Part shown: positions 44,029 to 56,574 of the stretch, in pieces
Numbering within the stretch: position 1 is the stretch's first letter
Layout of the letters: each line of letters begins with the position of its first letter
Assembly (NCBI GenBank): GCA_020740775.1
Contig: JAHEWK010000007.1
Location: forward strand, 186,001-250,000
DNA from: Ilyonectria destructans
Taxonomy: Eukaryota > Ascomycota > Sordariomycetes > Hypocreales > Nectriaceae
Direction of reading: 5' to 3'
Length of the DNA: 64,000 nucleotides
Translations under genes and position numbers: made by a program
The notes under the pieces: model-generated
The model's input: the letters and a program-made list of their open reading frames with translations, nothing else
Told to the model about the DNA's origin: nothing
Database searches by the model: none

Positions 44029-45390
44029 ATGAACCGCCCAAGGTGCCTCTCTGGAGATGCCAAACCATGGCACCTAGTTAAAGCGAGGTCCGAGGGCCTC
44101 TTTAGCTCTCAACAACAGTACTGGTACCAGACAGTCGGATATGTGCTAGCAGGGCTTCTGGACAGCGCTGGGTACAGTCATCCGAGACAAGTCAGCATTC
44201 TACATCACTTCACGAGTCTGGTTACGCCACATTTGGGCGTTGCCCCTGAGTCAGAATTGCCGCGCTGGGCGAGTTTCATGACAGACGACCATACTCCTGT
44301 CGAACTGAGTTGGGACTTCCACACAGGCATCGATCAACCCACTATCCGCTATTCTATTGAACCAATTAGTCTTGATGCTGGTACAGTCGCAAATCGCCGC
44401 AACGACAGAGCCGCGGCAGACTTCAAACAAGGCCTGATCAAGGCATTCCCAGATACAGACACCACCTGGCTTGACCACTTTGAAGCATGCTTTAATGTGT
44501 CTTGGACTGATAAAGTTTCAGAAGGTCACCGTTCCACCATGTTCTGGGCATTCGACCTGACCGAACAGGCTATCACGAATAAAGCCTACTTCTTCCCCGG
44601 CGCCGTGGCATATGCAAGGAATCGGTCCAAGTTAGCCGTCATTGAAGATGCCATCACCTCTGCCCCTGGATACAGTTCAGGAAAGCTCATCTCTTTCGGC
44701 GTCTTTACCGACTATGTGGGCCAGCACTCGGACATAAGACTCGAGGTAGATATGTTGGCGTTGGACGTGGTCCCTGTAGACAAGTCCAGACTCAAGATCT
44801 ACTTTCGGGACAGGAGGACAGACTTTCGCGCCGTCCAGGAAACTATGTCTCTAGGAGGCCGGATAAAAGACCCGAACTTTGAGATGGGCATACAAAGGCT
44901 AAGGCGACTTTGGGATGCCTTATTGAGCACACGAGACATACCTGACAACGTCTCCCTCCCCCACAAAGATCATAGGACGGCGGGTATTCTCTACAACGTC
45001 GAGTTCCGCATGCACACTAAAGTCCCAATGGTGAAGGTTTACATACCCGTACGACATTACGCGAAAAACGACAAGCAAATCATCAGTGTGTTGACGGGAT
45101 TCTTAACCGAGGAGGTTGGAAAGCAGCGAGGTCTTGCAGTCGCACCGGTAAATCCCGAGCTGTACTCCAGATGTCTACAGAACATTTTGTAAGTCAGACG
45201 CAAAAACACTTTCCACTTATGCTAAATGGAGCTGACTCTTTCCAGTAATACGGAAGCACTTGAAAGCAGTCTTGGTGTTCACACCTATATTGGCTGCTCT
45301 ATACAAGACAAAGGAAACTTGCGTCTAGTGTCTTATCTTAATCCTCAACAGATTAAGGTAAAAAGTCACATAGCTTGTGTCAGAGACTAG
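44029..45390 (+). CDS. Aromatic prenyltransferase, DMATS type
   Basis: Two exons, 44029-45188 and 45246-45390, give 434 aa, the normal DMATS length. The ATG at 44029 is used; the open frame extends 12 codons upstream only from a GTG. ABBA-barrel marks are visible: PWHLV..YWYQTVGYVLAGLL near the N-terminus, the conserved general-base Glu92 in PVELSWDF, the diphosphate-binding RLKIYFRD and the KVYIPVRHY tract, and the second-exon end VHTYIGCSI..LRLVSYLNP. The short 3' exon completes the last strands, so the gene appears intact. Members transfer a dimethylallyl group to tryptophan, other indoles, tyrosine or related aromatics without a metal-binding Asp-rich motif; the acceptor cannot be predicted here. 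It is the likely backbone-modifying enzyme of this group. Confidence 0.94.
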
Positions 45391-47882
45391 GGGGTTTCAA
45401 TTACCACATGATCAACAACGAATAGTACCTGGGGTGTTTAACGTGAAAGAAGAAAGGTTGCGCCAGTAGAATTTCCAATAGCTGTATTTGATACTTCCAC
45501 CTCCACTTCGGTTTCCACAACGTAGAATTGTTCCGTCCAGGACTTGTGGCGCAAAACATATCCGTCGTATTTGTAGTGCTCTTTGATAGTATCAGAGAGT
45601 GGGTGGTGGCTACACTGACACGTCTACTTAGCTGGGTCTCTCTTAATCCAAGCATGACTGTTCCTAAACATTGTCCAGTTGTCGCAGAGATACTCTGACA
45701 GATAGCAGCACTGGGGTGCCGTCTTCGGAGCGTTGTTCCCTCTGAAGATAGCTTCCCAAAGTCAGTTTGTACATCTCCAGCTGTGTAATGGAGCAGTTTG
45801 TATAGAACAGCTGCTACGACAGTTGCTAGCGACGCAGTGGTTGAAATTCCTCTTTCAATGTTCAATTGTCGCTAACCACGTCTTTGTGATAATGGCCGCA
45901 TTTCTATTCAATCGGTAAGCACTGTCTACTTCCTGGTTAAGCGAACTTCCTCTAGGCGGAGTATAGGGTATATCGTCAGCTTCAATTCAAAGGATGACTG
46001 TTCAATCGGGTGGGGATTCTGAATGTGATGATTGTATCAATGTACAATCCCTCTGACTGATCCTTTCCTCGAGAAGAAGTTTTATGTCATCATATGCCCC
46101 TTCTGCTAAGAATATCATATTGATCTATGGGAATTTTTGTAATATAGGGTCATAATCTAGCAGGATTTATGAATGGAGTGAACAATCCGCACTCACTTTG
46201 CCCCTATGAATCGATACCGGAGACAGCTAGCATCAATATATCTACCCACTCCACCATTAATGCCTGCGACGAAGTTAGCAAGGTCTTCAGGAGCCCAAAC
46301 CTGTTTCACAGATTGATGTTAGGGAGAGCAGCAACCCATCCGATGGTATAAAGGTCTGGGTTGCTAAGTCTCGTCATCATTATTAGGGGGGTTACATGGC
46401 AGATGTTTCAACTTGTAGACAGAACTTCAGTCTAAATGCTCTGCGACACAAGGCTTAGCTCCAGGTCTTGGCTCCAACCCATCAGCACCCAGTGTCAAGA
46501 ACAGGAGATTAGACGCGGGGTGACGAGATTCGCACTCATGGATGGCTTTTTTCGGAGAACCGGAATAATAGTCGGCGAGGGATTTTTCTCATCTACAGTC
46601 TCCAAGAACCCCGCTTCCTTAGTGATCTAGCCGGGCCGGATCCCTTCTGCCGGTTATTACCGCGGGCCGTAATGTGCTAGGTATGACCGCCTGGCCCTGA
46701 CCTGAGCCGCGACACCTTCATTCTATTCTAAAACGGGTAGGTCTCTGTCACAAGTTGCAGGCAGGTTGACCTAGGCTGTGATGTTGAGTCAATGCGTTAA
46801 GTCTTAACCTAGACAGGATTAACCCAACTTAAGAGCCTCAACCCTCATTAATCAGCCAACAGGTTAAATGCGAAACCCACTAGTTGCCGATTTCCGTCAT
46901 GATTTGATACTTTGTGTGTTACACAGCCGATCGCCGGCGCTAAGGTTCGCTTCTTGCCGATGGCGTTCCCTACCAATTGTAAGGGTTGCACAGCTGCCCC
47001 CCTTGTCTCTGAAGTTGCCGACCCTTAGCTTGTAGATTATCCTGGTCCAGCTGAAGGGCCGTCCTTGTCGGTCCCAAGTTTCAACCCGCCTTGACGCACA
47101 GGCCTCGAGTCATCCGTCCCCTCGGGACCCCCAGTCGTCCCAACAGTACGCCTCTCCCCACCCGATCCCATTCTGGCTAATGGAGCTTTAGCCGAGTACA
47201 GACTACTGCTGAGGGCCAGATTTCCTGCAATGCAAGCAACTGTTTTAGGAGATGAGGGCAATGCAGTAGTGCTGCGATATTACTTTCATTTTACTGCTAT
47301 CAGATAGTTGTGCCCAAAGAAGCGGCCTGCATCGTGGGCCAACAGCAACACAACCGGGGCTATCTTTTGATGCTCTCCTGGTCCCGCTTTTCATCGGTTG
47401 TGTTACTGCCCTCGGGCCTAGATTGCGACGGTAGGAAACTCTACATGCAGCTGCTAACTTGGAGCATCTCCGACAACATCCAACCACACTCCAAGATCCC
47501 TGAGGATTACTAGCCCTATTATCTTACAGGCAGAAAGATGCCGAGTCTGAACCTCACTTCCTTATAGGGAAAGTCTAGTTGCCGCTTGATGTGCTGGTCC
47601 TGGTTTTCTGCCTTGGCTCCAGGGTCCGGCCAAGCCCTTGAGCATTGAGCTTGGCGTCACATTGTGGCCGTGGTAGCAGATGGCTCGCCGAACTGCCATG
47701 CGTATTTGATCACCCCACCTCGCTCAATTCGCCGTCTTCGTTCCAGCTGTTGGGGTTTCTCCGCTGGCACTCCACGTTTTGTTGCAAACTCGCAGCCTTG
47801 TCGAGCCCGTTCTTACCCGCCCCATCTGCTACTTCGCGAACAGCATCAACCTGGCTTCAAGAAAAGTATCCATCGTGGCAAC
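45391..47882. other. Long intergenic stretch
   Basis: The minus-strand frame 45865-45401 lacks an ATG start and a known domain. The rest holds only short frames. The final 250 nt are the 5' region of the bZIP gene. Confidence 0.45.
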
Positions 47883-48887
47883 ATGGCTTTTCAACCCGCA
47901 ATGAACCAAGTCGCAGATGCTTCTTTTTTTGACGAGGCAATCAGTCCATGGTCAATGTCGACCGAGATGGATTTCTATTTTTCTCCATGCTCCTCCCTAC
48001 AAGTTACAGAGGTGATGATACCTGAGGATCATGAGCCTCCGAAAACCAGCTTGCTTACTGTGGAGAGTGAGCAGAAACCACATGACCAACCCCAAATCCC
48101 ACCAGAGCTCCAAAGGTTTACAGTCAAATTGGAAGATGATGTCCCAAAGCCAATCGCGGATAAATCGAAAAGAAAGAAGCGTAATAGGAAGCCCAAAGAC
48201 GCGCACAAAGGGTCCTCAACAGCGCCCGAAGTAGAGGACGCCGATAGCGAAGCCCATCCCGGGGATCCCCACCAACAACGCATTCTGAAGCGCAATAGAA
48301 TTGCTGCCATGAAGTGTCGTCTGCGACAACGGGAGGAAGCATTCGCACTTGCCTCCCATAAACAAGCCATAGAGGACCAACACAGGAACTTATCGTCAAT
48401 CTGGGATCAGCTTACAACCGAGATCTATGAATTGAAGACCCAGCTGCTGCGTCACACTCATTGCAACTGCACCCTCATCCAGAAATATATTTCTCGTGAG
48501 GCTACAAAGTCCGTCGATCAACTCCTACGCTGTTCACCGCCCACCCAGTCCAATATAGCGCCCTTAATTGGATGTCAACAGGGCTCAAGTGGAAACGGAG
48601 CAAGCTTCAGCAGTCCCATGTGTATCCGTACACCTGAGATGGAGACTATTTCGCCTACTTGGACCGATCCATCTCAGCAGGACGCTGGCTCACCGGAAGT
48701 GGCGGTGAATATGTTTGACATGGTACTGGAACCGATTCAACAGGAATCTGTTCGAGTGTCGTTTCAAGCAATTTCGAGCATTCCGTCGATGCATGAATAT
48801 TGCTACCAGGGGGCCTACGTCAGCACGGGACCCCAGCTTCAGGTGCCGGACGGTGTACTTTGGGGATCGCAATGGGCATATCAATAG
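47883..48887 (+). CDS. bZIP transcription factor, ATF/CREB type
   Basis: Single exon, 334 aa from the ATG at 47883 (open upstream but without an ATG in context). An acidic N-terminus is followed by a basic run KSKRKKRNRKPK and the bZIP: RILKRNRIAAMKCRLRQREE with the invariant Asn138-x7-Arg146. The coiled coil continues through NLSSIWDQLTTEIYELKTQL. RHTHCNCTLIQKYI right after the zipper is the Cys-containing extension typical of Atf1/AtfA-like proteins. The shorter N-terminus (no clear stress-activation domains) suggests an Atf21-like or cluster-associated paralogue. It may regulate the neighbouring DMATS group or general stress genes; position alone cannot decide. Confidence 0.88.
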   Translation: MAFQPAMNQVADASFFDEAISPWSMSTEMDFYFSPCSSLQVTEVMIPEDHEPPKTSLLTVESEQKPHDQPQIPPELQRFTVKLEDDVPKPIADKSKRKKRNRKPKDAHKGSSTAPEVEDADSEAHPGDPHQQRILKRNRIAAMKCRLRQREEAFALASHKQAIEDQHRNLSSIWDQLTTEIYELKTQLLRHTHCNCTLIQKYISREATKSVDQLLRCSPPTQSNIAPLIGCQQGSSGNGASFSSPMCIRTPEMETISPTWTDPSQQDAGSPEVAVNMFDMVLEPIQQESVRVSFQAISSIPSMHEYCYQGAYVSTGPQLQVPDGVLWGSQWAYQ

Positions 48888-51800
48888 GTTGGTTGTGACC
48901 TTTCGTATTATTTTGTAGCGATTCATAGGAAGGTGGTAATGACACGATGAAGTTTGCGGTGGCTTTAGACTCTAGGTGGGGTTATGTGTCACTTCGATTT
49001 CTCAGCGATTGTTTAATTGAGCATATTCCCGGCGTCAGTGACCGGGTGATTATATCAGCTCGTATTTTGACAAATGGCACATTGATATCCATGGGATTTA
49101 TGCTGCTTGTTTCATCTGGTTCTGTAACGTTTGGCACAGCAAGAGAGCGCCCTCTCTCTTCGGATTGGAACGTAATTTAGCATGGTTTCACCAGTTGCGG
49201 AGCAATCACATCAAGCCACAGCAACAAAATGTCTCTCGGGGAGCAGGCCCAGGAAAATTGAACCACGACCCACCCGCGCTACGTCGCTGGTGAGTTTCAT
49301 CCCGAGCTTGAGTGTCGATCCAAGATGTTATCGGGATGTTCCGATCCCCCCTAAGTAGATGCCACTGCGGCGTACCCAATGCGGCTGAAGGGCGATCAGC
49401 ATACGGGATCGGTCATGGGCAGGGGCAGGGGCAGGGATGGGAGCCTTGTCAGATGGATACGCCGTAGACTCGGTCGACTCTAAAACCAAGCCACAACTGT
49501 ATGATGTTGGCCCTAATTGCTTACCAACTTCAACGGAGAGGACCTTGCACCAGCCCACCAGCCAGCCACTCGACGCCCATCCAAGAGGCTGACGCGGCCG
49601 GAACCAAATGGGATAACCGAAGCACCCAATGCGAGGCACGAGTGTGGCCAATCAGCGCCACGACACCGCTTAATCCTCTGGGCTGCGCCGAGAGGGAAAT
49701 GGACAGGTTTGACAGGACGACGCATAACGCCTCAGATCATCCAAGCGGCCCCTTGTCAGCACACCCGGTTTCTTGGATGAAAAGTAAGCTTGCTGACCCA
49801 GAGCCACAAAACTAGCCTGTTCTTTCGAGGTCTGTCCGCTTCCCATTTCCAGCCAACTGCCTTCGACCTGCAGGGGATGTGGCTGCTTCGCCCTTAGTCT
49901 GCTTCTTTGACCAAACGGGTTAGGCGTTCGCAACTTTCTCCCTAAATGGAAAGAAATCGTCGCTATCGTTGAGTGGATGGGAGGGGCAGTGTGGTCAACA
50001 GCCACTTTACGTACATACACAACACGTCCTGCATGGGTTGCCTATCGGACGATGTAGATCGTTTCAATCCAAAGTGGCTATTTCTACGCAATTTAAAGAG
50101 CCTCATAAAGTAACCTACAAATATCACAATCACTCTGTAGTGTAATTATATTTGGTAACTGCAAATACAAATTGTCGCTGCATTAGGTACACCTCAAGAA
50201 GCCAGTTTACTTACTAACTATCATTTGAATATCATGATGAAACGCTCTCTGCTTCTCAGCCACTTACACATCCCTTCACACTTTTCCAGCCTCACACGGG
50301 ACATAGCCTATCGCTAGGACCCCTCAAATGTCGGTCCTCCCCCCCTCTTCGAATTCCGCTCGTCTCTATTGGCTATTTACGTAAAGCTTATGTGGGGGAT
50401 GGAAACTGGACGCGAGCGGATTTAAAAAACGGGCAAACACACAGATACATTGGAGCAAAGCTTCCGGTTGAGCTGGCTGAGTCCATATCATCACATCGTG
50501 GACGTCATAGTCTCAAGCTGACCTGAGGCTGACACATCGTTCACCGCAGGAGCATCACGAGCCGCAGCCACATGGACCCTGAGCGTCGTAGTGTAGCACG
50601 GTCGGTATCCAAATGTGAAGACAAAAACCCTGCAAAAGAAAACGGTCTCGGGGACGCTGCAGACCGTACACTGAACACCAACTCGGGAGTGAACCCGGCA
50701 CTCTTGGCGGTTCTTGTGCTGCATGTAGCCCCTCGCTGATCACTGCCTCTGCTGTACGACATTCCCCAGGGGGCCTGTGCCCCGCTTGAACCATGTCTTG
50801 ACCTCAGGCTATTATAGGCCCGGTCGATTGGTAGCTTTTTTGATGTAACCCTAGAGCCCCTCATTACTGCTACGGTTCGATGTCGATGGGGAACGAGAGG
50901 GCCGCTAGCAAATCTAGATACGATGGATGACAGCTGTCAATAGGAATTAGTCTCGATGAGGCTGTCGTTGAAAGCAAGGAGAACATGCCATCTTGGTAGA
51001 AGCATACTGCTTGTCAGTGGAGCCAAAAAGAATTCATCAGTTGCTACATGTGCGGTGTGCTTCTTAGACGCTACTTTGCCGGACTGCGCCTCGTCTGTCT
51101 CTGTGGCGCCTCCCTACGTTTTATAAACCCATCCACTCCCCCCTCCTTTGCCTCCGCGTGCGCTTTGGGTCGTCGTTTTCTCTCTTCTCTTTTCGCAACC
51201 CTTGCCAAGGCCGCTTGTCGGGGAGGCCCATTAAAGCTGGCGAACTATGCTCGAGAAGTGTGCCGTGGTTCATGCAAGTGCCTGCGCTCGGACGAGCGCC
51301 CTGTAAGACTGTGTGGCTACTTAGTGAGGTCATTATGCTTCTTATCTCCATCATGCCACGGATTGTGAGATTGACGACAACGACTCCAGAGCCTGTAAGG
51401 CGAAATTCCAGATCCCTGCCTAACCTTCTCTAGACAAGCAGAAAATGGATCATCGCTGCGTTTCTAGGAGGGGCGATGGCTGAAGATGCATTAGCCCCTC
51501 CGAGCGGGAATGCCCCTCTCCGTGTCTTGTCTCTCGCTCGAGGACGACATTCTGTTATCAACTTGAAGACAATACAAACGCATGCATCAACGCCATGTGT
51601 GTGTGTGACCCCACCAGGCCAATTGTGTCTCAGAAGCACTCGCTGAGCCCTCTCTGTCTGCCAATCTACTATTTCCATGTCACACCGCCCGCTCTCCCTA
51701 ATTGTGATCTGATCCAACCAAACCAAAATCCCCCTCACATTCGTCCCAGTTGCCATCTCAGTCCAATTTGTACCTGTGCTGTCTTCATCCTCCCGCCACC
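48888..51800. other. Long intergenic stretch
   Basis: About 2.9 kb with no recognisable gene; the short frames on both strands have no domain. It includes a G-rich run at 49417. Pyrimidine-rich stretches near 51600-51790 fit the 5' region of the next gene. Confidence 0.45.
49417..49441 (+). other. G-quadruplex-type run
   Basis: Five G-runs of three or four, separated by CA, CA, CA and AT, within 25 nt. Confidence 0.5.
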
Positions 51801-53306
51801 ATGGGCAGGCTCACCAAGCAGTCAAGCCGGCTGTTCAATCCTAAGCTGGTCCTCGAGCACTTCCTTAAGGGTGACACTACGTGCGCAAGTGCTCGGAGTG
51901 CTCAGAGTAGCTCACAAAAGCGACCCTGTCAAGGCTTCAGATCCGACAACGGGGGATCAGTCGGATTCAGTGGCTCTTCATCTGGACTTATTGACAACCA
52001 ACCCGAATCAGGGACTCTCCATAACGACGACTACCAGCACCATGAAACCTCCGACGAGATCCGGGGCGTCTTTAAGTCTGACCCAGGAGAAACCAAAGAA
52101 GACCTCAAGCCCCTCCTCCAGAAGAAGCAATACCCGGTCTGTCTGTCCTCTGCCGAGCTTCAATCACTAGAACAACCTTCGCCACCCCCAAACAAACCAC
52201 TTCCTGAAATCCCCACACAGGCTCAACCCCAAACAGCACCACAAGGGGCATTCCGAGAGGTGGAGGATCGTGGAGTCCCTTTGGGTCCTCAGAACACTCG
52301 ACCCCAGGCCCCAAAAGCCGGGGCAACCTACTCACCCTTCCCAAAACCTGTCGTTTTCCCTTCAAGGACTTCATCCATGACATTTTCATCGCGGCGCTCT
52401 CAGGAGACACACAGGCTCCTACACCCACCTCGCGCCAATACTGCCGCCACTAATCAAGCTCATCAACATATCACTAAGCTCTATGACCACTTATCTAGGG
52501 AGAAAGAGCAGCCCATCGAGAAGCACCATGATGAAGCTATTGAGGACCTCTTCGAACAGGTCGTTAGAAACCCTCCGGCTCAAAAGTCCGGTGCAGGCTT
52601 TTATGGTGGACATTTATTCCGTCCTCTCGACGAGGTCATTGTGCGTACCGATATCAAGGTTGCCCGGCCTTCGCCCAGAAGCCCTTCAGGTTCAGTTCTC
52701 TGCTTGGCCCCCGCGGGGTACGACTGGGGTGAGAACACTCCCATCCTCTCTCGGCCATCCTCACCAAGGGACCTTCAACCTAAAGCATCACCAGAGGTCC
52801 CCCCTAAGGCCGTTACTCCTGCCTGTCGACCTACCTCAGCAGCTCCAGAGGTCCATCCCAAAACGGCTCGGAATCATGACTGTCGATCGACGGGAGCACC
52901 TCTCGAGTCCGGTACGAAGACCAACTCCCTTGAAAGACACCCAACAGGAACTTCAGAGAACAGTCTCAAGAGTTCACCTCGTGAGAGGGTAATCTCTATT
53001 GTCCCAACGGCCTGTCGATCCGCCACCAACCTTGCTGTGCCTAGCTCAGAACCCCGTCTTGTGCTTACCAAGAAGTCGGCCCCCAATCTTCGAAGAGCGG
53101 CCGAACTCGACCCTCTTCAACTTCCCCCACTTCCTCAGCCTCCTTGGCCTGATACCGCCGTGCGCTCTCACTTTGACCACAACAACAACGAAAATTATAG
53201 ACTCTTTGGCTTCCTCCGCATCCATAGACGGGGAACCAGCGAAGACTATAGATCGGGCAAGAAGAAGTCTTTGAGCTTCAGATGGCGCCGATCCAATACC
53301 GACTGA
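51801..53306 (+). CDS. Disordered Pro/Ser-rich protein of unknown function
   Basis: Single exon, 501 aa, with a very good start context (CCACCATGG at 51801). The short N-terminus, QSSRLFNPKLVLEHFLKGD, and a middle segment (QAHQHITKLYDHLSREKEQP through DEAIEDLFEQVV and AGFYGGHLFRPLDEVIV) look structured. Most of the rest is low-complexity Pro, Ser, Arg and Thr. It ends basic, with KKKSLSFRWRRSNTD. There is no signal peptide or membrane helix. I do not recognise the family. Codon-level regularity over 500 residues and the structured islands argue that it is a real gene. Confidence 0.75.
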   Translation: MGRLTKQSSRLFNPKLVLEHFLKGDTTCASARSAQSSSQKRPCQGFRSDNGGSVGFSGSSSGLIDNQPESGTLHNDDYQHHETSDEIRGVFKSDPGETKEDLKPLLQKKQYPVCLSSAELQSLEQPSPPPNKPLPEIPTQAQPQTAPQGAFREVEDRGVPLGPQNTRPQAPKAGATYSPFPKPVVFPSRTSSMTFSSRRSQETHRLLHPPRANTAATNQAHQHITKLYDHLSREKEQPIEKHHDEAIEDLFEQVVRNPPAQKSGAGFYGGHLFRPLDEVIVRTDIKVARPSPRSPSGSVLCLAPAGYDWGENTPILSRPSSPRDLQPKASPEVPPKAVTPACRPTSAAPEVHPKTARNHDCRSTGAPLESGTKTNSLERHPTGTSENSLKSSPRERVISIVPTACRSATNLAVPSSEPRLVLTKKSAPNLRRAAELDPLQLPPLPQPPWPDTAVRSHFDHNNNENYRLFGFLRIHRRGTSEDYRSGKKKSLSFRWRRSNTD

Positions 53307-55222
53307 GCATCAACCTTATCCCGCAGATGATCCTCACAACCCGGATCATCCCTACCTCGTAGGATCCGCCGGTCCTCCTGGTGTCGCCAAGCGTTGATGA
53401 TATCTACATCCGCCCGGTTCTAGATACTGAGCCAGGACGGAATTTCTGAAACGACAGCAACTTACGGCATCTAGAATATTTTTCGAAGGGTCAATTGAAC
53501 AGCCTACAGTCTGTTGTATTGCCCAGTGCAACTTAAGTACGATGGCAACTTTATAGCCCTAAGGAGTGGCCTACTGAGTCCGCTAGTATACTATATACCG
53601 AAGTAGATACCCTCGGGAGGTGCTGCTGTATATTAAATACGCAGATAACCAATCCGTACCAATAGATCTAGCTACTACTGTATAACGGGTAGCTTGTAAT
53701 GTACTAAAATATATACTTTCTGTCTATAAGCTCTTTCTTGTCTGGTGTTATTCCATCAAACTACCCTATTTTGACGGAAATACTAAGGGATGTAACAGTG
53801 TGTGCACGGGCCAGTTTATGTGTATTCTGTTAAAATACAGTCACCCTCAGTACAGTAGTAGGTTCATTGAGGCGAGATGTATGTGTGTAGTCTATTATCT
53901 TTGGGGCGTTATGATGTGGTGCCTTCGTCGAGCAGCACCTGGACGGTCTATGTGTGGCCTTACTTGAGACTCTTGTCAATCTTGAGAAGAAGCTTTCCGC
54001 CCTTGACTAGAGAGCTGTCACAGTTCAAGAGGCGTAGCTGGTGCCCAGCCGGTGGAGGCGAGTGCAAGCCCAGGCCAGCAATGACGAGCCTCCGAGACTC
54101 AATACATCGTCCTCGATCTTGAATATGTGCAACGAGTTAGCTTATGTTGGCAAAGCAATTTGTGTTTAACCACATAGTTTCCCGTGAAAAAGCTACTTGG
54201 CCGTTGCGGGCAGATGCTTGAAATCATTCATGTCAATCTTCACCCCCCGTTGGCGCCATGTTTGCGGCTGTTGTGAGAGGGGTAGGATGGAGAAGAGGGG
54301 TCGAAGAGCGCTATTCACACTCATCCAAGGTCTTTAAACCAATAGCAGTACCAGCGACGCAGGACCCGCGTGCGTTCTTCTTAGAAGTCGACCTCAAGTC
54401 TTATGGTGGCACAGCTAGCAGAAGACCCATTCTATGCTATGCCAGCGTTTGAAGCAACATGTCTATGTTACTTCCGGGCAGAAGGTAATTTGAGAGGCCA
54501 AGTCCGAGAGAGAAAGCACGATTGATGAAATTCCGACCACCTGCGGACTGTCGAGAACTCCAGGAAACCTGAGAGGCTTCCGTAAGCTTGAACGGCCTAC
54601 CTAGATCAAGCATATCTGGGCTATAATATAGATAATATTCTTTTGGGAGATGCAAATACCTAGTCGAGCCAGCTATTAGCGCATGGATCTAACAGCTTGA
54701 GGATAATGGATAGACAGGGAGCGGACCCTTTGGGTATTCTGTGGTTCCGCTCGAGAAGGTGAGTGTGCTGGGTCTATTGGCAACATCGTCGTTCCCAGTC
54801 TTGTTCAATCGTACTCTTGGTCCAACATGAAGGGCAGGCCGCCGTCATGATTCCAGACGTCCATTTTTGGGGAATCTTGTACCGCAACCTCGAAGCGGAA
54901 CGTACTCCTACCTCGAGATGCAAGCGCTCGAAGAAGGGAAATTCTTCGAACAGATGATGGCCGTCGGGCGCAGGCCGCTTATCCCATGAAGCACCTCATC
55001 AGCATTGGCTGCCAAGGTTGTATCACGACAACGTCAGTGTACCTAAAAAGTGTGTAAACTCTAGCGATTATACCTATACTGTTATCTCTTCTATTAATAG
55101 ATTGCAAACTTTAAAGGAGCTCTTTCTGTAATGGAAACTACCTCGAATCCTAGATGTATTATCACAGTAAGGTTGAGGTTACTTTTATATATAGCTGCTT
55201 GCTGTTTGAGCCTCTAAGATTA
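53307..55222. other. Gene-poor, AT-rich stretch
   Basis: Between 53480 and 53830 the DNA is AT-rich. Around 54770-54960 a frame with LEMQALEEGKFFEQMMAVGRR looks like a decayed exon. No intact gene recognised. Confidence 0.4.
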
Positions 55223-56574
55223 TCAAGAAAGGTCCAAGACGACTCTCCCATGCAACTTGCCACCATGGATATCCTTCAAAACCTCGGTTAACTGATCCAT
55301 CTTTTTAATCTCAACATGAGCGTTGACAATGCCTCTAGCAGCGAAATCAAGTACCTCAATTGCCTCCTGCTGATTTCCCACCGCTGATCCAATAAATCGG
55401 TGTTGCTGGACAACCATTAATCCCGGGGTAGCCCCAGCGACGGGTACCTCCTCACCCTCCGCCACCCCTACACAAACAACTGTGCCGTTGAAACGCAAGA
55501 AGCCGGCAGCTTCACTATAGGCTTTAGCAGATCCCGTGCAAACAATCACAGAATGCGCTCCAAGGCCATCGGCTAGTGACTTGACATGTGTCGCAATCTC
55601 CGCGTCGCTGGAAAATTTGGTCATGTCGACGAAGTGCTCTGCACCGGAACTCTTGATCATGTCAGCTTTGCGACCATGATCAATTCCGATAATACGCATT
55701 CCTAGAGCCCTTGATCCTATCTGGCAAGCCAGATGGCCTAGCCCGCCGCCAGCTCCAGAGATGACTACCCAATTCCCGGGCTTCGTTTGGCTGCGGAGCA
55801 GGGCTGAATATACTGTTACGCCAGCACAGAGCATAGGGGCCGCGTGGGCAGAGTCAAGTCCGTCAGGTATAGGAGTGACATAAGCCGCGGGTCCGAGAAC
55901 ATATTGCTGGAACGTGCCCGGGGTAAAATAGCCAGAAACCTTCTGGTTTAAGCAGCCGCTATCTTGTTGGACGAGGCAAAAAGCTGGCGAGGACGAGTCA
56001 GCATTGCGATTCTCGAAAAGCTGAGGTCAGACACGCCAGTTCTGGGAAGATGGCAACAAGAAATAGCTGGTATAACGTAGAGGATGAAACGGCGACGTAC
56101 CGCATCTTCCGCATGCGCTAGATATCCATTTCACCCCGACACGGTCGCCGATCTTGATGTTTGTAAATTCTGCCCCGGGCCCGATCTTGACAACGTGGCC
56201 AACGCCTTCGTGTCCTCCAACTTGGCCTTCGGGTGTCGGGGCGGGAAGTATTTTCCACTTGAGTACCGGACAGATTAATAATTCATCATGAAGATAGCGA
56301 AAAGGGATAAAATGAATTTAACATACCCCATTGGTCATGACCGCGTAGTCGGAGTGACAGACTCCCGAATGTGTCCTATGCCCCGTTTTCTCGAGTTAAT
56401 GATATTCCTATTTAGTTGAGATCACTAATGGATGGTGATTTACAGATTGATAAGTACTTCTCCGGGGCCAGGCTCTGGCGTATCCACCAATACAATCTTG
56501 GTCGATACTGTACCCGGCTTATTATAGATGGCAGCCTTGTGCTGGGTGGGAATTTTAGGAGCTGTAGATGCCAT
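55223..56574 (-). CDS. Zinc-dependent alcohol dehydrogenase
   Basis: Four minus-strand exons, 56574-56444, 56375-56327, 56257-56101 and 55983-55223, with introns of 68, 69 and 117 nt, give 365 aa. Catalytic-zinc residues Cys50 (HSGVCHSD) and His76 (GGHEGVGH) are present. The structural-zinc cysteines are at 109, 112, 115 and 123 (CGRCAFC..C, interrupted by intron 3). The cofactor motif [11 protein letters not shown] lies in the last exon. The tracts [20 protein letters not shown] and [14 protein letters not shown] are those of the yeast ADH1-like medium-chain family. It should interconvert a primary alcohol and aldehyde with NAD in the cytosol. A truncated relative lies at 58950. Confidence 0.93.

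Noticed and set aside
45401..45865. Minus-strand frame of 154 residues downstream of the DMATS gene
   Set aside because: Starts only at TTG, shows no family features in any of the three frames, and is tail-to-tail with the prenyltransferase.
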